A stretch of DNA of 5,752 nt from Gammaproteobacteria bacterium (GTDB lineage Bacteria; Pseudomonadota; Gammaproteobacteria; UBA6429; Thiohalophilaceae): contig JAUVGM010000174.1 in assembly GCA_030593785.1 (NCBI GenBank), positions 1 to 5,752 of the forward strand. Reading direction: 5' to 3'. Shown piece after piece: positions 5,400 to 5,752 of this stretch. The notes under the pieces were generated by a model that was not told the DNA's origin, did not search any database, and saw only the letters and a program-made list of their open reading frames with translations. Position numbers and translations under genes: made by a program. The first letter of the stretch is position 1, and each line of letters begins with the position of its first letter.

Positions 5400-5752
5400 T
5401 TAACTGTTCTTCTTCAGGTAATCGGCAATTTTATCAAGCTCAATAACTTCCTGATCTTTCTTCTCTCGCAGATATTTTACCGTTACCACATTTTTTTCTA
5501 ATTCATCATCGCCTAGTAAAAAAGCGATATTGGCACCACTTTTATCTGCTTTTTTCATTTGGCTTTTTATACTTCCGGCTCCACAATTTACCTGTAGTTT
5601 TAATCCAGGGACATCGTTGCGCCAACCTTCCGCTAATGGCATACCTTTTGATAAAGCATCATCGCCCACTAAAACGAGATAAACATCCAGCTTACTTTCG
5701 CGTTTAACTTCTTCGGGTATTTCTAAAAGCTCAATCAAGCGTTCAATCCCTA
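5400..5752 (-). CDS. hisS: Histidyl-tRNA synthetase, C-terminal part (partial)
   Basis: The frame is open to the window edge, with 116 complete residues visible and stop TAA at 5400-5402. It begins with G-I-E-R-L-I-E-L-L, which is class II synthetase motif 3 (G-x-E-R-L) including the ATP-contacting Arg. The C-terminal anticodon-binding domain follows: D-V-Y-L-V, M-x-L-A-E-x-W-R, P-G-L-K-L-Q-V-N-C-G-A-G-S-I-K-S-Q-M-K-K-A-D-K-S-G-A, and a final L-x-K-I-A-D-Y-L. HisS charges tRNA-His with histidine in the cytoplasm. The internal TTG at 5738 is not a start, because the frame continues upstream through motif 3. The N-terminal catalytic core is outside the window. It is the first visible gene of the leftward operon, 41 nt before yfgM, matching the E. 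coli order. No truncation is seen at the C-terminus. Confidence 0.96.
   Translation of the reverse strand, partial: GIERLIELLEIPEEVKRESKLDVYLVLVGDDALSKGMPLAEGWRNDVPGLKLQVNCGAGSIKSQMKKADKSGANIAFLLGDDELEKNVVTVKYLREKKDQEVIELDKIADYLKKNS

Overview
The window is a compact, AT-rich stretch of bacterial chromosome (roughly 35-40% GC by eye) that is almost entirely coding. The leftward gene order hisS - yfgM - bamB - der, with xseA converging from the other side, is the arrangement known from Escherichia coli and many other gammaproteobacteria. BamB and YfgM are proteobacterial envelope proteins, so an AT-rich gammaproteobacterium is the best guess. The sequence alone does not fix the genus.

Left half, + strand (1-1955): the last 37 codons of xseA (exonuclease VII large subunit) overlap the start of a secreted M23 zinc metallopeptidase. 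The peptidase overlaps a 68-residue tryptophan-rich protein of unknown function, and a two-helix membrane protein of the YdcF/ElyC (DUF218) family follows 6 nt later. The tight packing suggests one transcription unit combining a DNA repair nuclease with cell-wall and envelope genes.

Middle (1956-2099): the whole gap between the two convergent operons is filled by an imperfect palindrome of about 144 bp (1961-2104). It has terminal inverted repeats and a strong central hairpin and looks like a small non-autonomous mobile repeat (MITE-like). Its right end carries the stop codon of der, and its core could terminate transcription from both sides.

Right half, - strand (2100-5752): reading leftward, there is the C-terminal 116 residues of histidyl-tRNA synthetase, then YfgM (membrane-anchored periplasmic TPR-like protein linked to the SecYEG translocon), BamB (outer-membrane lipoprotein of the BAM complex) and Der/EngA (double GTPase for 50S ribosome assembly). 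Gaps are 41 nt, a 4-nt overlap and 2 nt, so this is an operon joining translation, ribosome assembly and outer-membrane protein biogenesis. YfgM and BamB both start with GTG. BamB keeps the residues known to contact BamA but carries an acidic insertion of about 20 residues in its last blade.

I found no tRNA, rRNA, CRISPR array, phage or defence genes. The most unusual items are the palindromic element that forms the end of der, the uncharacterised Trp-rich small protein, and the BamB insertion.
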